Shown in pieces: positions 31,482 to 43,150 of a DNA stretch of 64,000 bases. Source of the stretch: Buxus sempervirens (Eukaryota; Streptophyta; Magnoliopsida; Buxales; Buxaceae). Within the stretch, counting starts at the first letter, position 1. Each line of letters starts with the position of its first letter. The stretch lies in contig OX387187.1 in the NCBI GenBank assembly GCA_947561395.2, positions 5,586,976 through 5,650,975 of the forward strand, written 5' to 3'. Both the position numbers and the translations under genes were made by a program. The notes under the pieces are model-generated. The model did not search any database. It was not told where the DNA came from and saw only the letters and a program-made list of their open reading frames with translations.

Positions 31482-33226
31482 TAGAACCCTCTTGATTGGC
31501 CTTATTCTATGAAAACCGTTTCATACTCAAAGTACCCCAAGACTATCTCGATACCGTAAAACGGGGAGAGAGAACTAAGGGAAACGAGAATGGAACGGAA
31601 CCCTAGGTTTTCTAGAACCCCATTTGATTGATATGAATGCTATATGTTGTTATGTATGTGATTGAAGAGTTAATTTGTACACATACACATATTGCACTCG
31701 TTTTGTCGGAATCGGCTTGTATTTGGGATCTATTGCATTCATTGTGATAGATCTGAAATAAATAGCCCCAAGCATTTCTAGGATATTTCTTATTGATTTC
31801 AAATAAGTTTATCTCAAGTATTGAAGACCTCTAGGTCTAACCTCTCGGATTTGGGCATTTTTGCTCCATTTTAGGGTTTTGGCGTATTCTCTTCGATCGA
31901 AGAGGATGGTGAGCCAAATTCGTGCCATATTTCCTCCTAGAGGTTTTTCAATACTTTTTCAAATGATTTTGATTTAGATTTCACGGACTCCACACACTCA
32001 ATCACTGTTTTGGATTGATTTATCTTAAAAATGGCAAAACTGGACAACATCTGTACCCTAACTTCGGACACCCATAACTTTATCATCCGGATGAATTTTG
32101 GAGTGATTCCAAAGACATATGAAAGGTGAGACTGTCTAGTTCATGTCTATAAAATTTCATCAATTTTATGAAGTGGTTTTTTGATACCATTCAGTCGAAG
32201 TTGACAGGTCAGTTCAGACCAGATTGCTGAACCTGTCACTTCAAATGAGCACCATTTGCTCGATTTAAGTCCGATTTGAGTGACTTTGGTTTTTGTGTTT
32301 TCCTTTGGGAGTCTAATTTCAAATCCAATTGGTTTTATAATTTTTTGACTTCATTTGTGTCGTGGGTAATGGATTTACTCAGAACTGCTCAATAGCATAT
32401 TTCTGGGTTAATCTGTGATCTTCGGGGCCTGTTCAGGAGGTCACCCAAGGCACATCCGGATGAATTTTTGTATGGGGCTAGTTTTATTTGAAAGATGGCC
32501 CTACATAATTCATTCATGCCAAATTTCACGAATTTATATGAAGCCAATTTTCCCAAATGAAATTCCAAAGTTGCCCACTTGTTACTTTTACCGATTTCCA
32601 ACAGCAGATTTCAAAGGAGCATAACTCTTAGGTTTTTAACCGGATTTAATTGAAAATTTGCACGAGTCTTCTATTTATCATAATCTTTCAAATGGATTTG
32701 GTTTGATTCAATTTGAATTTGATTTGAATGATTTATGGTCAAATGGCTCCATCTTTTACCGAATTCTCCGAATTTGTCTTAACTTGTTTGTGTTCAAGTT
32801 TTGTTTTGATTTCCATTTAAAATGGTGATGTCCCAGAAGTGATACTTCCATAAAAGAAATTCTAAGATTCATTGGACTTCTCATGTGGAGGGATCATACA
32901 TGTATTTAATTCTTTGCAAGCTTTTTGATTATTTTGAATTAGCAAGCCCTTTTTTTTATATTTTGAGCATGAACAACACTTGGCAACCATCTTGCGTGGG
33001 TGAATGGGGGTGCCTAACACCTTCCCCCATTCATAATCTAATCCCCTTACCCATCTGTGGATTTTATTTTCAAATGGAGTTATTTTTACTCTAGATTTGC
33101 CTTTTTGCTTGTTTTGATGATTTTGGTGTCCATTCACACCTAAAATTGAATGGTGGTGACTCTCCCATTTTGTTGAGCCCGTGTGAAGATGGAGGGAATC
33201 ATCTAGGTGATTTTCCATGTCTCACA
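31482..33226 (+). mobile_element. Element A 3' LTR, fragment 3 (LTR end)
   Basis: Resumes with TAGAACCCTCTTGATTGGCC after element D and matches solo LTR positions of about 1103-2856 to the end CCATGTCTCACA (33226). The next five bases, GTTGC (33227-33231), would be the target duplication of element A. Its partner lies outside the window. Confidence 0.82.
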
Positions 33227-33358
33227 GTTGCAGATGTCATAGATTGAAGCAAAGTTTATAGCGAGATCAGATGACTGGGGATCCAAGTAAGGATGGTGAG
33301 ATGAGGAAGAAGGAGAGGAAGCATTCATAAATCCTCCAACAAAACCCATCAAATTCAT
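33227..33358 (-). pseudogene. Coding-like exon cut by element A (unrecognised protein)
   Basis: On the minus strand an ATG at 33358-33356 opens a 44-codon frame (MNLMGFVGGFMNASS.. to ..FASIYDICN) with a Ser-rich stretch and normal codon composition. It runs exactly to the LTR boundary. The upstream stretch to about 33560 looks like a leader. I infer a host gene fragment interrupted by element A. If so, the rest would lie left of the window. I do not recognise the protein, and an accidental frame cannot be excluded. Confidence 0.35.
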
Positions 33359-34416
33359 TCCTTCCTCCTTAAAAACACAAATGAAGCTTTGTTTAAAATA
33401 TTAGCAATACATTTTTCCTACAAGCTGGTGGTTCTGATGGAGAAAGTCCTCAATGGCGGTGCTTTTCTAGAATACCTGAGCGCAAAGGCAACGGATCATA
33501 AAGAGGGACCAACCTCGAGCAACCTTGAAGAAAATGAGGGAAGAGGAAATGGAGAGAGGTAGAAGAAAATGAGAGGAGAGGAAGAAAAAGATGAGGGAAG
33601 AAGAGAAAAAACTACCTCAAAACAAGAGATTGAAATTTTGAATCTCAGCGACATTGACATTAATGATAAGTGTTTGAACGTTTATGTTAGTTGCAACTTG
33701 CTAAGAGCAATTGCAACCACAGACACGTGTTCGCATCCTATGGAGGCTCTATATATGGTTGTAGATATAGGCTCTATAGGATTCAAGTCGGTCTAAATCC
33801 ATATAGAGTAGGATTTTGAAATTAAAAAAATGGATGGGGTTAATGCCTGCTTCTGTCATGGGACTCGTGGTTACAATCAAGGGTGTCAATTGGTTTGGTG
33901 TAAACCGAAAACCGATTGAACCAAATTGAAAAAATCAGTTTAGTTTGGTTTTATTTTAGTTTGGTTCGGTTTTGGTTTGAAAAACTTCAAACCAAATTAG
34001 TTTGGTTTGGTTTATGGTTTACGTATCCAATAAACCAAACCGAATCGAAAAACCGAACATATATAAAATGAGGGAGACACTTGTCTTTCTTCTTTTGGGA
34101 CTCTACACCTATTGTTGTCCGCCTTTTGATTTTCTTCTGCAAACCCTATAGGCAAGCGGCTGCTGTTGCATCTCTCCCCTCTTTTATCTCTCTCCAAACT
34201 CTATAGGCAAGCATCCCTCCCCCTTCTCACCTCTCTCTCTCTCTCTCTTAAGTTGTAGCCGTTGCATCTCTCCCCCTCCCTCCCTCTCTTTCTCTCTCTA
34301 TCTCTTATCGATAAAATCTGCTCACAGCCATCATGGAGTCTCGCCGTGATCAAGAGCGAATGGTAATATCAATTTGTTTGTTCACCCCCTCTATATCTCT
34401 CTGATATGAAATCTAC
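33359..34416. other. Non-element flank with AG-rich, GGTTTGG-rich and CT-rich stretches
   Basis: 33530-33610 is AG-rich. 33878-34060 is dense in GGTTTGG and AACCAAA, as in the ends of some hAT-type or MITE elements. 34130-34320 is CT-rich with two copies of CTATAGGCAAGC and GTTGCATCTCTCCCC. A possible mini-exon, ATGGAGTCTCGCCGTGATCA at 34333, ends in a GTAATA donor near 34363. No gene can be supported. The ORF at 33569 has no domain. Confidence 0.4.
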
Positions 34417-34865
34417 TGTAAAGAACTTGCACAATTCAAATGAATTATAATCTGCAAATTCAGAACGAACTGTAAATGTGGTTTCTTTGAGGGAACCTTC
34501 CTCCTAACAAACAAGTTTTGGATTAATTTTCTCAATGCCTTTCATTACGCAAATAGCTATATTTAAAAACATAATTTCCTACTCGATCTGCTCTACTACC
34601 ATATCCTAACAACCCTACTTTCAAGGGGATAAGAACACCACCTACGATACCCCTGTTTTATGAAAAATAAATAACAAGATAACAACATCACAGATGTGTT
34701 TATCTTGGACTCTCTTAACATGATAACAATTAATAATTTAAATTGACAACTAAGAATTAAAGGGAACTAATCAACTGGGAACCGATCAACTTCAACTTCC
34801 TGATTCATCTCGCTGATTCAGCCCCTTCGTGTGCTTTGCTGTGAACTAAAGGTAAGCCCGTTACA
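34417..34865 (-). mobile_element. Element B 3' LTR
   Basis: Left copy. It differs from the right copy at scattered positions (for example AAATGAATTATAATC versus AAATGATTTATAATC, and TTCTTTGAGG versus TTCTTCGAGG), so it is moderately old. On its right, TTCCTCCCTT (34866-34875) is the minus-strand PPT AAGGGAGGAA. Confidence 0.85.
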
Positions 34866-34915
34866 TTCCTCCCTTGTTGAAATTAGAGCTTGTCCTCAAG
34901 CTCAATGGCTGGAAA

Positions 34916-35573
34916 CTATGGAAGCTGTTGCCTGAACTTGTATAATGGTTCCCATGTGGCATCATCCTTCTCTAGACCTTGCCATTGAATCAGTACTTCT
35001 GTCACTGCTCTTCCACGTCGATTCACAATCCGACAATCCAATATGACAAGTGGAAGCGGTCGTATGTTGCCCTCATTGTCCGTAGCTAGAAGGGTAGTTT
35101 GTGGGGTCACCTTTGAACCCAACTTCTTCTTCAAACAAGAAACATGAACAACTAGATGGATCCGAGCACCTTCAGATAGTTGAAGACGATAAGCCACCAT
35201 GCCTATTTTTTTTGCAGATTTGAAATGGCCCATAGAACCTGGGGTACAGCTTGTGATAGGCCCTGAATGCAACAATTTGTTGTCTATATGGAAGGAGTCG
35301 TAAGAAAACCTAGTCACCCACATTGAAAGATCTTTCGGTTCGACGTTTATTGGCTTGTGACTTCATCCGATGTTGAGCTACAGTCAAGTTATCCTTAAGA
35401 AGTTGTAAAACTTGATCTCGATTCTTCAAAGTTTGCTCAATTGCTGCAACCTTTGTGGTCCCTTTGACATAAGATAAGAGGCGAGGTGGAGGCACCCCAT
35501 AAACAGATTCGTACGGAGAAAGGCCCATAGCTGAATGAACATTGGTACTATACCAAAATTCTATGAGAGACAC
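34916..35573 (-). pseudogene. Element B integrase C-terminal part and chromodomain
   Basis: Two overlapping frames (35573-35310 and 35323-34916). The first holds the end of integrase (MGLSPYESVYGVPPPR). The second has VVHVSCLKKKLGS and, at its end, a chromodomain (LDCRIVNRRGRAVTEVLIQW, then DDATWEP). The chromodomain targets integration to modified chromatin in chromoviruses. The frame is broken near 35310-35323. Confidence 0.75.
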
Positions 35574-35612
35574 CCATTTGCTCCATTCCTTTGGACATTG
35601 GCTATAGAAACT

Positions 35613-35939
35613 TCAAAGATAATGCTCCAAAGATTTATTGACAATCTCTGTTTGCCCATCAGACTGCGGGTGGTAGGCTGAACTAAGGTTCAATGTAGTG
35701 TCCTGCAACCTGAAAAATTCAGTCCAAAAATGACTTGTAAATGTTGGATCACGATCGCTGATGATTGAAGTAGGCATGCCATGCAATTTGAACACATGGT
35801 CAAGGAAGAGCTTTTCCACCATTGCTGCTGTATAAGGATGGAACACAGTGATGAAGTGGGCATATTTGGTGAGTCGATCAACCACCACCATTATCGTATC
35901 CTTGTTGAAGGAACTTGGGAGGCCTCCCACAAAATCCAT
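35613..35939 (-). pseudogene. Element B integrase core fragment
   Basis: MDFVGGLPSS, then VVVDRLTKYAHF, IISDRDPTF and SAYHPQSDGQTEIVN: the first Asp region, second Asp and catalytic Glu of a gypsy integrase. It is separated by stops from neighbouring parts. The sequence 35940-36488 holds the decayed integrase zinc region and linker. Confidence 0.8.
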
Positions 35940-36488
35940 GGAAATGTCGAACCAAATCCTATTAGGAATAGGGAGAGGGTGAAGAAGTTATGCCGGATAA
36001 GTATTTTCCAATTTATTTCTTTGACACGAGTCGCACTCCTGGATGTGCTGCTGAACATCCTTCTTTATCCCAACCCAATAAAAATCTACCGTTAATCGCT
36101 AGTAGGTTTTATGAAAGCCGAAGTGTCCTCCCAATGCACTGTCATGATAATGGGATAAAGCTTTAAGCTTAAATGTAGATTGATTAGGCAGGAAAATTCT
36201 ACCTTCGTAAAATAACATCCCCTCATGTGAAATGTATCTGGAAGGATCAAGCTTTCCATTTTTGAGTCGACGAATTTTATCCAGAATTTATGGGCTATGC
36301 GTTGATTCCTCCTTGACCTCATCTAGCCATGTGGCAATTGGCATGGTTAAAGCATAACTTTCAACATTCTCAGCCTTCCTAGAAAGGGCATCTACTACTA
36401 TGTTTAGATTCCTGCTCTGATACTCTACAGTAAAGTCATACCCAAATAGCTTGGATACCCACAACTGTTGAGAGGGAGTGCCAATTTT

Positions 36489-37353
36489 CTATTTGAGCAA
36501 AAGCTTCAGACTCCGCTGATCGGTTTTTATTAAAAATTTCCGGACAAACAGATATGGACGCCATTTACGGACCGATAAAACTAAGGCGAGCAACTCCTTT
36601 TCATTAGTTGAAAGAGATAGCGATTTACTAGTCAAAATTTTGCTGAAGAAGGCGATTGGCCAATTATCTTGTGTTAAAAGTGCTCCAATGCCAGTTCCAA
36701 AAGTGTCGCATTCCACGGTAAATCTTTTATTAAAATCTGGCAATGCGAGAACTGATGAGCTTCCCATAGCGCTTTTTAAAAGGTCGAATGCTTGAATAGC
36801 TTCCAGCGTCCACGCAAAGGAATCCTTTTTTAACATATTCGTGAGAGGCCTTGCAATCTTCCCATAATTTTGTACAAACTTGCGGTAATATCCGGTGAGG
36901 CCAAGAAATCCCCTTAGAGACTTAAGAGTTTTAGGAAGAGGCCAATCAATCATACATGAGACTTTATTAGGATCTATAGCAAAACCATGTTCTAAGATTA
37001 TATGGCCCAAATACTCGATTGTTGAGCATGCAAAGCGGCATTTTGATTCTTTTGCAAATAACATGTGTGTACGAAGAACGTTCAATACCAACTTTAGTTG
37101 ATCCACATGTGCCTACCAGGATTTACTGTAGATTAGAATATCATCAAAGAATATGAGAACAAACCTCCGTAAGTAGGGCTGGAAAATATTAATCATGAGG
37201 CTTTGGAATGTTGATGGTGCATTAGTTAACCTGAAGGGCATTATGAGGAATTCGTAATGACCATCATGTGTCTAGAAGGCAGTTTTCTCCACATCGGTTG
37301 GATGAATCCTGATCTGATGGTAATCGGAGTGGAGATCCAGTATTGAGAAGATA
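36489..37353 (-). pseudogene. Element B RT second half and RNase H
   Basis: The intact frame 37106-36489 has the RT connection (GFAIDPNKVSCMIDWP, LRGFLGLTGYYRKFV) and RNase H (FTVECDTFGTGIGALL, LLALVLSVRKWRPYL). Just upstream, 37353-37107 translates to the RT core with an FFDDILIYS active-site box (FxDD in place of YxDD), but contains at least two stop codons (near 37275 and 37115). Confidence 0.78.
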
Positions 37354-37358
37354 GTGGC

Positions 37359-40200
37359 TGTAACGCCCCGGAACCGGGTTACGTAGTAAAAACCGTAACT
37401 CGTTCCCCAAGGGTTACTTTTATACACAGGATCGCTATATCAGAGTAAGGAAAACATGAAATGGCAATAACATAATCAGAGTCAACTAAAATTTTCCCCA
37501 ACTCACCTAAACCAAGCATAAACCCGCCTGTATCGTCCTCTCTGAGATCTGAAAACAAAACAAAAGAGAAGGAATGAGATACGACTATCTCAGCAAGTAG
37601 CAATGCATGCTCAAACATATTTAATTTAATTTCTAAAACATGCACGATTAAAATATACTCAACGACTAACCACAAATAAATCGATTAATCCGACTAATCC
37701 GGAAAAACAATATCAAATCACATAATAAGGTGGGACTCGTGAAATTTGACCACTTTGTAAAGTTAAGTTCTAGCTCCAAACAGTTCCAGTCCGAGAACCT
37801 CTGCCAAATCTGATACCTCTGAAAACTGATTCCAATATATCGTCTCTTGGTGGAAATCACAAGACCTCACCCTCCTCAAGGGTGGAAACGGATATCAATC
37901 CAGTCTGAGAACCACTGTCGTAACTGCTACCAATAATAGACCTCACCCCCTCATGGGGTGGAAACGAAGCTGCTGCAGCACATCCCTCATGGAAGGCCTC
38001 TTTATATGGAGGAAACGCGTAAAATAAATCCCTCTTAGTTCGCAGCACTTCCCTCATGGAAGGCCTCTCCGCATAAAGGAAACACATGAAGGAAGCTAGA
38101 CTTTAACCAAACAAAATAGACCGACTTCACTTACTAGCTAGATTATGGATCCATAACATGCTATGCCCTAAATAGCATACATAAAGACCAACAAGTACGA
38201 CAAAAGCTTCGTTTCAAACCAAGAAGTATTTCGATGTGCAACACAACATATAACCGGGTGCGAATAAACATAATATGGTCACTCAGGACCAAAGCCTACT
38301 CCCTCATGGAGTTTTCGAAAGTACTTTCTCAAGCAACAATTTTTAAGAATAAAATACATGCAGTTCTGATACCAACTTTCAATTAAGAATGCAGTAATTA
38401 AATAAATCAATCGGAAAACACTAAGAGTCTTCAAATCTGTCTCAGCAACATAAGTCTGATAAAATTCCATAAAATAGATATCATTTCATTTCAGGAATTT
38501 CAGAGGTTATACACATTACTAAGAAAAAAATTAAACCAGCATTGGGATTCCGATTAAACACAAAACAGTTCCTAGCTGAATATCTCATCATTTTTACTTT
38601 CATTGACAACCCAAGACCATAACCAGTGATTTATTAAAACAGCATAGACAATTTAATATTCAAGTCATGACAGAAATTCAGCTAAGACAATGAGATTAGG
38701 ATCAGCTCCAGGATTTTCCGAATAACCAATTCTTTTAGTGCATAAATTCAGATTTGCTAAGTTGCTAGTAATTGATTCCCAACATAAATTAAACCTTACT
38801 TTTTATTATCATATTGATCCCCATAGTTTCCCAACAGCTCTTGAAAATTTCAAATGAAATGATAAAATGAGTTTAACACCAGAAATAGACTCAAAGAATC
38901 TCAACTATATGCTGCAGAAAATTTAGAACCTACTTTTAGTATTTTTCCTCTCAACAATTCTCTTAGTTCATGGTGTTAATTGAGCTTCCACAAGATTCTA
39001 ATAGTCTTAGATCCTAAATAGAACTTAAATGAACCCATTTGAACAGGTTTTAGAGGCTAAAGTTTTATTTATAAACAAATAATAAATCAGCCGCACATAG
39101 TATTAGAATTTGGATCTGGTGCTGATCCGGAGAGGTTAGCACCCCTTATTTTGTGATCTGGCGCCAGTTCAGTTGGAGTCTGGTGCTAACCTCTTTGAGG
39201 TTGGCGCCAGGTCCAATAGGTTAGCACCAGGTCCAAGCAGTAGGCGGCAGTTTTATTTTTGGTCTGGTGCTAACCTCTTTGAGGTTGGCGCCAGGTCCAT
39301 TAGGTTGGCACCAGGTCTGGTTTCAACTCGGTAATTCTCAAAACTTGCGGCCAAAGCTCATTCTACCATTATCAACCAAAACAAACCTTATGAAACCTTC
39401 CAACCCAGCACATATGATCTTAATAACTCAATAATTCTCCTTCGAAAATAAACCAACCAGATTATACAACTATTAAACATCAAACGCTCGAACGAAACTT
39501 GGAAATTTCTTTAAACACAAATCTACCCTTTATATGATCTTAAAAACCACAAGAATCATGCTGTTTTCGAAGGTGCTACTTGCCTCAGATTTGATGAGAA
39601 CCAACTCCATAGAATGCTACTGCTGAATAGATTCCTCACTTCCAAGATTTTGGACGTCTTCTGCTCCAACAAAAACAAACGTACTCACTAACAGCAACAA
39701 ACTCTTCTTCTTCCTTCCAAACAAATCTCTCTCCACTCCTTCTCAACTCTCCGATCTAAAGTTTTCATTTGTTTGCACTACTCCGAATATGAGCGATCCA
39801 AATGGTTGGAAACGCTTGGGAAACCAACTATTTGTAACGCCCGGTGAAACACTTCTTTCGTTTCAAAAACTTTTTATTTCCTTTTTGATCATGTGTAGTG
39901 CTCCACCACCCTATCTCCTACACCATCCGCCCATCAACCCTTGGTAGATTAATCTATTCATCACACATATATATATTAATTATTATTTATTCATTTCCAG
40001 CTCCCTAAAATTTTCTCATAATATAATATTATTTCAAATTGAAATTAAAAAAATATATATCACTACTTATTATTAGCTTTTATAATTAATAATTTCTAAA
40101 ATCCCAGAAATGCCCTTGCAACTCAACTACCTAAATTAACCCTCATTAATAATATTAGCACAATCCTTATATTAGCTAATCAAAAATCCGGGGTCTTACA
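37359..40200 (-). mobile_element. Solo LTR C2, inserted in the RT of element B
   Basis: TGTAACGCCCCGG (37359) to CCGGGGTCTTACA (40200), flanked by perfect GTGGC copies at 37354-37358 and 40201-40205. It is in minus orientation relative to C1: CTCTGAGATC, CTCCCTCATGGAG and GGAAGGCCTCT blocks match C1 reverse-complemented. It has no coding domain. It separates RT motifs of element B, so it is younger than B. Confidence 0.85.
39114..39320. repeat. Palindromic array in LTR C2 (GGTGCTAACCT type)
   Basis: Repeats of GGTGCTAACCTCTTTGAGGT followed by TGGCGCCAGGTCC, with half copies GGTTAGCACC and GGTTGGCACC. Two near-identical units start at about 39181 and 39263. Arms GGTGCTAACCT and AGGTTGGCGCC are near-complementary. 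The array follows the conserved block GAGGCAAGTAGC (minus, about 39590) by about 270 bp. Confidence 0.75.
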
Positions 40201-40205
40201 GTGGC

Positions 40206-40529
40206 TCCATGTAATTCATCCAAGAGCTCGTCAATCACAGGAATGGGAAATTTATCTTTCACGGTTTCGCAATTTAAGGCTCGATAACCAACACATAGTA
40301 GCCATGAATCGTCATTTTTTTGCACCAATAGAACCGGTGAAGAGAACAAACTATGGCTGGGACGTACCACCCCTATTTGTAGAAGATCTTGAACGTGATT
40401 TTCAATCTCACTTTTTTGAAAGTGAGGGTAGCGATAAGGACGAGCGCTAATTGGCTTGGATCCCGGTGCAAGATTGATACAGTGATCAAGTTCTCTAGGT
40501 GTAGGTAGCCCTTTTAAATCTGCAAACAC
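40206..40529 (-). pseudogene. Element B RT N-terminal fragment
   Basis: Contains SKPISARPYRYP, IGVVRPSHSLFSSPVLLVQK and KDKFPIPVIDELLDELHGA, the start of a gypsy RT up to the C2 insertion. The usual VDYRALN is altered (VGYRALN). It continues at 37353 after removal of C2. Upstream it overlaps the protease frame by 16 nt in another frame. Confidence 0.82.
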
Positions 40530-41829
40530 TCTCTAAATTCATCCAATATAGGATGAATCTGGGGATTGATATCATCTAGCTGTTGGTCGACACTCATGCT
40601 ACAAATATGCAAGAACATGTAGCTGTTAGCGAGTACCTTACGAACACTTTTTTCGGTACGCACATCCGCTTCTTGTGCCGCCTCTCCTTTGAATGAGTAC
40701 TGTTTCCCCCCTACGTGAAAGGCCATAGTGAGATGCTTAAAATCCCAAGTTATAGGTCCCAACTCTTGTAACCATTGTGCTCCTAAAACTCCATCACACC
40801 CTCCTAATCCCAACAGAAACAATTCAGTTGAAATAGGAACGCCTTGCAACCATAATTTAACTCCTTCACATCTCCCATGACAAGGGATTTTATCTCCATT
40901 TGCAACAATTACCATGAATCGTCCCTCCATAATAATCTTAAGACCCGCCTTGTGAGCTACTTTTGGGTCTAAAAAATTATGTGTACTTCCCGAGTCGACA
41001 AGTATCATGGCCATTACCTTTCCTACTATCCCTTTTACCCTCATAGTTTGAGGATTTTGACTTCCTGTGATAGCATGTAGGGAGATTTTTGCATAATGTA
41101 AGGTATTATCACCCACCGGTTCATCCTCCATGAATTCCTGCATTCCTGCAAGACCAATTGCGTTAGTTAAAGTGGTTGGTTTCATCATCTTAACACTCAG
41201 CCGAATTTCCTCCTTTAAGCCTCCAACAAAACAGCTAACCATAAAGGCCTCATATAGTCCTTCGGTTCGATTAGCCAATTCCTCAAACTGAGTTTGATAA
41301 TTCTCAACTGAGGAAGTTTTTCTTAGTTTAGATAGTAGCGTCGTGGGGTCTTCATATTGCAACGGTCCAAACCGAGTTTGGAGAGATTTTGCAAACACGT
41401 CCCAACTGGTAACCGCACTAGCTTTCTCCATCCATCTAAACCATTGTAGCGCCTTACCCTCCAAGTGAAAGGATGCTACGAGTAAACGTTGTGTCTGGGG
41501 TGTCTGTTGATACAAAAAAATTGCTCCGCTTGGTACAGCCATCCTGATAGATCGCTACCGTCAAACCTCAGAAAATAGAATCTTGTGCTTCTCGTGTGGA
41601 CCGGTCTTTCGTCTCCTACCCTTGATTCTTTTTGGTTGCAATTTCCAATTCGTCCAACTGAGCTTTCTCCTTTATCTTTGCCGTTGCCTAATGATAAGCT
41701 CTCCATTTTCCCGTCAATGGCCGCCACTCTTTGTGATAACTCCCTTAAGATTTTTCCTTGGGCTTTGGTCATTTCTTTCAACAGCCCCATCATTTCGTCA
41801 ATCTTTGAATTTCTTGTTGCTTCCGCCAT
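40514..41829 (-). pseudogene. Element B gag-protease, frameshifted and internally shortened
   Basis: The ATG at 41829 (MAEATRNSK) opens the gag N-terminus. The frame shifts between about 41476 and 41542 and continues 41542-40514 with gag core (FHLEGKALQWFRWM, VENYQTQFEELANR) and protease (MILVDSGSTHNFLD, WLQELGPITWDF). The usual CCHC zinc knuckle between gag and protease is missing: the sequence passes directly from MQEFMEDEP to ISLHAITG. That indicates an internal deletion. Confidence 0.8.
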
Positions 41830-41836
41830 TCCAAGA

Positions 41837-41855
41837 TCTACTGCTCCAATACCAA
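41837..41855 (-). promoter_or_regulatory. Element B primer binding site, mutated
   Basis: Minus strand TTGGTATTGGAGCAGTAG next to the 5' LTR end. It resembles the initiator-Met primer site TGGTATCAGAGC with two changes. Confidence 0.6.
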
Positions 41856-42303
41856 TGTACAGAACTTGCACAATTCAAATGATTTATAATCTGCAAATTT
41901 AGAACGAACTGTAAATGTGGTTTCTTCGAGGGAACCTTCCTCCTAACAAACATGTTTTGGATTAATTTTCTCAATGCCTTTCATTACGCAAATAGCTATA
42001 TTTAAGAACATAATTTCCTACTCAATCTGCTCTACTACCATATCCTAACAACCCTACTTCCAAGGGGATAAGAACACCACCTATGATACCCCTGTTTTAT
42101 GAAAAATAAATAACAAGATACAACATCACAGATGTGTTTATCTTGGACTCTCTTAACAAGATAACAATTAATAATTTAAATTGACAACTAAGAATTAAAG
42201 GGAACTAATCAACTGGGAACCGATCAACTTCAACTTCCTGATTCATCTCGTTGACTCAGGCCCTTCGTGTGCTTTGTTGTGAACTAAAGGTAAGCGTGTT
42301 ACA
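41856..42303 (-). mobile_element. Element B 5' LTR
   Basis: Right copy, 448 bp, ending GTGTTACA before TCTGC. It adjoins the mutated primer binding site. Confidence 0.85.
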
Positions 42304-42700
42304 TCTGCTTTCAATCGTGGTGGTGTCTCATCTTGAACTGTTGGTAATAACGATTACAAGTTCATTCGTTTTCCCCTCTCTCTCTCTCTCTCTCTCTCTG
42401 GATATCATCATCCTCGTTGCTGCTAGAAATTTGATGAAGTCTAAAAGCAAAACAAGTTGTGAGGGGCCCTACTTACAAGATTCCATTGATCTAATGTTGA
42501 GTGTTTTTTCTTTCTAAGAAGTCAAAGCTTGCATTTTTTTTGTCGGTTTAATTTAATTAATTTTGGTTCGGTTTGGTTTTGGTTTGAAATTTTAAATTGA
42601 AATTCGATTTGATTTTGTTTTCGGTTTAAATCAAGATAATTTGGTTTGGTTTAGGTGTGGCAAAAAACCTAACCAAACAGACTGATCGCACCACCGAGTA
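42304..42700. other. Flank right of element B
   Basis: CT microsatellite at about 42376-42399 and a GGTTTGG/GGTTTAAA-rich stretch at 42540-42665 that mirrors 33878-34060. The two may be the ends of one older element into which B inserted. Nothing coding is supported. Confidence 0.35.
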
Positions 42701-42785
42701 ACACTAGACGAAGAAATGCCGAGTTTTCGGGTCGGCACGCCTGGCGCCATTGTTACTCGAGCTCTCTCCGTGTTACGTGTCGCTC

Positions 42786-43150
42786 ATGGCCATCGACATG
42801 TTGCCACCCGTTCTTCGGGTTTCGTTAAGAAGAACTCACAGAAGCATTCACTCCATTGCTCCCCCCAACTCTCGGATTCTGTATCTCTCTGTACATGTTG
42901 CGGATTTAGTTAAAAGGTTGGTTATTCTTGTTCGTTCCGAGCTTTTTCCCCCGGTTGATTTCAATTTCCACCTAATAATCTTGTTACATGATCTGCAGTC
43001 TTGTTTTTATTTGAATTAGGTTTTATGCTTTTACTGTGCTTGATGATGTCTAACTGGTGCTAGGTTGCTACTTAAATATATACTTTCATCTTTATTTTTG
43101 TGTTTTAGGATCAGGGATTACAGATTCCTTCTGAACAGCTGAGGAAATCG
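42786..43150 (+). other. Candidate first two coding exons of the coiled-coil membrane protein gene
   Basis: Possible exon 42786-42920 (MAIDMLPPVLRVSLRRTHRS.., 45 codons, Arg-rich N-terminus) ends in TTG/GTTATT. Possible exon 43109-43150 (DQGLQIPSEQLRKS) is preceded by TTTGTGTTTTAG and followed by GTGGAT. Both are phase 0 and could join the phase-0 start of the exon at 46547. The higher G+C content at 42700-42900 suits a gene start. Another frame (42716-42913) is also open, so this model is tentative. Confidence 0.35.

Larger units (their letters stand above)
34417..42303 (-). mobile_element. Element B: degenerate Ty3/gypsy chromovirus, minus strand
   Basis: LTRs of about 449 bp at 34417-34865 and 41856-42303 share TGTA..AGAACTTGCACAATTC and end GTTACA. 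Flanks TCTAC (34412-34416) and TCTGC (42304-42308) fit a duplication with one mutation. The order on the minus strand is gag, protease, RT, RNase H, integrase, chromodomain. The chromodomain and the PBS of initiator-Met type place it with chromoviruses, possibly Reina-like. It is broken by frameshifts, stop codons and solo LTR C2. Without C2 it is about 5.0 kb. Confidence 0.88.

Noticed and set aside
39835-40200. Second LTR start (TGTAACGCCCGG) suggesting a separate element
   Set aside because: Only the first dozen bases resemble the C2 end. The GTGGC duplications lie at 37354 and 40201, so C2 is one unit.
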